9,571 nucleotides of DNA, from contig SKTA01000252.1 of NCBI GenBank assembly GCA_007122745.1, positions 1 through 9,571 of the forward strand. Reading direction: 5' to 3'. This DNA is from Bacteroidales bacterium. Lineage in GTDB: Bacteria > Bacteroidota > Bacteroidia > Bacteroidales > UBA7960. Position numbers and translations under genes: made by a program. The notes under the pieces were generated by a model. The model searched no databases and was not told the origin of the DNA. It saw only the letters and a list, made by a program, of their open reading frames with translations. This document shows positions 8,848 to 9,571 of the stretch, piece after piece; within the stretch, counting starts at the first letter, position 1, and each line of letters opens with the position of its first letter.

Positions 8848-8865
8848 CGGCCCCGTTAGGGGTCG
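8848..8865 (+). repeat. Second hairpin with the same GGCCCC/GGGGTC core
   Basis: CGGCCCC (8848-8854) pairs with GGGGTCG (8859-8865) over the loop GTTA. The core GGCCCC/GGGGTC is the same as in the hairpin about 50 bases upstream, including the G-T wobble at the same step, while the loop and outer pairs differ. The two are probably copies of one element family. Confidence 0.55.
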
Positions 8866-8897
8866 AATAATATAACCAATTGCCTTTGGCTATTATT
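8866..8897. repeat. AT-rich inverted repeat
   Basis: AATAATA (8866-8872) is the reverse complement of TATTATT (8891-8897), with an inner CCAA (8876-8879) and TTGG (8886-8889) that can also pair. T-rich sequence follows. The stem is weak and could be chance in AT-rich DNA; a minor terminator role is possible but not shown. Confidence 0.3.
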
Positions 8898-8933
8898 TTT
8901 GCCCCCTTTTTTGGATGTACTTTTTCTTTGGCA

Positions 8934-8969
8934 ATTAAGATTAAGGTTAAGGTTGAGATTGAGATTAAG
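8934..8969. repeat. Degenerate hexanucleotide tandem, six copies
   Basis: Six consecutive hexamers fit RTTRAG: ATTAAG, ATTAAG, GTTAAG, GTTGAG, ATTGAG, ATTAAG. All differences are A/G transitions at positions 1 and 4. The tract produces the repetitive translation RLRLRLRLRLR in one frame, a sign that the frames here are not real genes. Slippage during replication is the likely origin. Confidence 0.85.
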
Positions 8970-8973
8970 AAAA

Positions 8974-9034
8974 CATTCCTGTCATCCTGAGTTCCCAGCC
9001 CCCGCGAAAGTTCGGTTGCCTCAATACAGGAATG
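8974..9034. repeat. Wide inverted repeat with CATTCCTGT arms
   Basis: CATTCCTGT (8974-8982) and ACAGGAATG (9026-9034) are perfect 9-base inverted arms enclosing 43 bases. A further GAG (8989-8991) and CTC (9020-9022) can pair inside. The left arm runs into GTCATCCTGAG, which resembles a dispersed repeat motif (GTCATCCTGAG, GTCATTCC) common between genes in many bacteria. It may be a non-autonomous repeat element; no transposase is present. Confidence 0.55.
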
Positions 9035-9038
9035 ACAT

Positions 9039-9126
9039 GTGTGTTCGTTGTTTGTTGTTCTTTGTTTTTTTGAAGAGTCAGTTGGGCAGGTCTGTTTCTT
9101 TGCGTTTGTGTGTGTTTCTTTTGTTT
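9039..9126. other. T/G-rich, A-poor low-complexity tract
   Basis: About 88 bases consist mainly of T and G, with roughly five A residues on the plus strand, including runs such as tttgtttttttg and gtttgtgtgtg. The minus strand is correspondingly A/C-rich and gives a Lys/Thr/Asn-rich spurious translation. I see no pairing or periodic motif that explains it. Confidence 0.5.
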
Positions 9127-9167
9127 GAGACGCAATTCCACAAAGCAAAGGCTCAAAGCCACGGCTG

Positions 9168-9188
9168 AGACGCGCCGGGGGCGCGTCT
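9168..9188. repeat. REP-like palindrome 1
   Basis: AGACGCGCC (9168-9176) pairs perfectly with GGCGCGTCT (9180-9188) over the loop GGG. It shares the CGCGCC/GGCGCG core with the palindromes at 9217, 9375 and 9421. A lone half-site GAGACGC occurs upstream at 9127-9133. The compact GC-rich stem in a gene-free region fits repetitive extragenic palindromes, which in many bacteria are spread by REP-associated tyrosine transposases. Confidence 0.75.
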
Positions 9189-9192
9189 TTAC

Positions 9193-9208
9193 GGACCGCA
9201 ATTCGTCC
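9193..9208. repeat. Small hairpin between two REP-like palindromes
   Basis: GGAC (9193-9196) and GTCC (9205-9208) flank CGCAATTC. The stem is only four pairs, but it sits between two 9-bp palindromes, and a near copy of its interior (GACGCAATTC) occurs at 9129-9138. It may be the spacer of a composite two-palindrome unit. Confidence 0.35.
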
Positions 9209-9216
9209 TATAACAC

Positions 9217-9238
9217 AAACGCGCCGCAGGGCGCGTTT
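9217..9238. repeat. REP-like palindrome 2
   Basis: AAACGCGCC (9217-9225) pairs with GGCGCGTTT (9230-9238) over the loop GCAG. Compared with palindrome 1 the second arm base is A instead of G, and the opposite arm carries the matching T instead of C, so pairing is kept. Confidence 0.75.
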
Positions 9239-9374
9239 ATACATCGAATCCTTATTCATGATTATGAAACCGGTGTCCATTTGATCATTAAAAACCGTTG
9301 GAACCAGATCGCCACAACCCAAAGCAATGGCAACATTACAAATTTTTTAAATGGGAACGCTGCAAAAAGAGTAA

Positions 9375-9395
9375 TACCGCGCCCCCGGCGCGGTA
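9375..9395. repeat. REP-like palindrome 3
   Basis: TACCGCGCC (9375-9383) pairs with GGCGCGGTA (9387-9395) over the loop CCC. Its inner six pairs match palindromes 1, 2 and 4 while the outer three differ. The loop is the complement of the GGG of palindrome 1, which suggests inverted orientation. AATACCGCG (9373-9381) recurs at 9540-9548. Confidence 0.75.
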
Positions 9396-9420
9396 AAAAC
9401 ACCCAGCAAAGACCACTGTA

Positions 9421-9462
9421 GAGACGCGCCCGAGGCGCGTCTCAGCCCGAGGCGCGTCTCAG
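9421..9462. repeat. REP-like palindrome 4 with a duplicated right arm
   Basis: GAGACGCGCC (9421-9430) pairs with GGCGCGTCTC (9434-9443) over the loop CGA, a perfect 10-bp stem. The 17-base unit CCCGAGGCGCGTCTCAG (9429-9445) is then repeated exactly at 9446-9462, so a single left arm is followed by two identical right arms and either could pair with it. Replication slippage at the hairpin is the likely cause. Confidence 0.85.
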
Positions 9463-9463
9463 A

Positions 9464-9480
9464 GGTTTGGATTGCAAACC
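9464..9480. repeat. Short hairpin GGTTTG/CAAACC
   Basis: GGTTTG (9464-9469) pairs with CAAACC (9475-9480) over the loop GATTG. It abuts the duplicated arm of palindrome 4. The six-pair stem is modest, and it could be part of a larger dispersed repeat that continues to the right. Confidence 0.45.
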
Positions 9481-9539
9481 CAGTCCAGCCGGGGCCAGAT
9501 AGTTCCACACAGAGGTTTTTGTTGGGGTGAAGCCTGTAA

Positions 9540-9564
9540 AATACCGCGTAGCGGTTTTGGTATT
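9540..9564. repeat. Degenerate REP-like palindrome 5 at the window edge
   Basis: ACCGC (9543-9547) pairs with GCGGT (9551-9555) over GTA. Alternatively AATACC (9540-9545) pairs with GGTATT (9559-9564). The two options compete, as if extra bases (TTTTGG) had entered the right arm of an original palindrome. It shares AATACCGCG with palindrome 3. Confidence 0.5.
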
Positions 9565-9571
9565 GTAGCAA

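Larger units (their letters stand above)
8716..9571. other. Gene-free, repeat-dense intergenic region
   Basis: I find no credible protein or RNA gene in this stretch of about 850 bases, which runs to the window edge. The available reading frames start at weak codons, have low-complexity translations such as RLRLRLRLRLR, and run straight through palindromes and a microsatellite. The region instead contains hairpins, a hexanucleotide tandem, a wide inverted repeat, a T/G-rich tract and a cluster of GC-rich REP-like palindromes, listed separately. Between 9239 and 9374 there are about 136 bases with no repeat I can recognise. No transposase, tRNA or attachment site is visible. Confidence 0.75.

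Noticed and set aside
8899..9168. 89-residue plus-strand frame
   Set aside because: It contains RLRLRLRLRLR from the hexamer tract and a Leu/Phe-rich stretch from the T/G-rich tract, not a protein signature.
8771..9322. 183-residue reading frame on the minus strand
   Set aside because: It starts at TTG and runs through two REP-like palindromes, the T/G-rich tract, the wide inverted repeat, the hexamer tract and both GGCCCC hairpins; its translation is explained by repeats and has no recognisable domain.
9110..9421. 103-residue reading frame on the plus strand
   Set aside because: It crosses palindromes 1 to 3 and has no recognisable domain; the stretch between palindromes 2 and 3 is too short to judge as coding.
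9168..9462. Possible CRISPR array from the recurring GC-rich palindromes
   Set aside because: Units are short, differ in sequence and orientation, and spacing is irregular (29, 136 and 25 bases); there are no uniform repeats or spacers and no cas genes.
9347..9571. 74-residue minus-strand frame entering from the right edge
   Set aside because: It covers palindromes 3 to 5 and the duplicated arm; the translation looks repeat-derived.

Overview
The window comes from a member of the Bacteroidota, most likely near the Bacteroidales. Three things point there: the sequence signatures of RpoB and RpoC (for example the rifampicin-region segment with QTNPLAELTHKRR and the RpoC N-terminus), a DUF3467 gene directly after rpoC, and A-rich start regions without Shine-Dalgarno motifs. 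The phylum call is firm; the order is a guess from memory of related proteins.

Layout. Bases 1-83 are the leader upstream of rpoB, probably the rplL-rpoB spacer, although rplL itself lies outside the window. rpoB (84-3896) and rpoC (3967-8271) encode the two large subunits of RNA polymerase, which together form the active-site cleft. The 70-base spacer between them holds a candidate Bacteroidota-type promoter. A short DUF3467 gene (8314-8628) follows rpoC after 42 bases and is probably in the same transcript. A strong intrinsic terminator (8684-8715) closes the operon.

From 8716 to the right edge (about 850 bases) I see no credible gene. This stretch is dense in structure: a long imperfect hairpin (8779-8830) and a smaller relative (8848-8865), six copies of a degenerate hexanucleotide (8934-8969), a wide inverted repeat with CATTCCTGT arms (8974-9034), a T/G-rich tract, and at least five GC-rich REP-like palindromes (9168-9564). 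Four of these share a CGCGCC/GGCGCG core. The open reading frames across this stretch are best explained as translations of these repeats.

The genic part is ordinary core machinery with intact catalytic motifs. The points worth a second look are the start of rpoB (a TTG, with an open hydrophobic reading frame upstream), the uncharacterised DUF3467 protein in the polymerase operon, and the repeat cluster, where hairpin arms differ in sequence but stay paired and one arm is exactly duplicated. I did not find a new multi-gene system.
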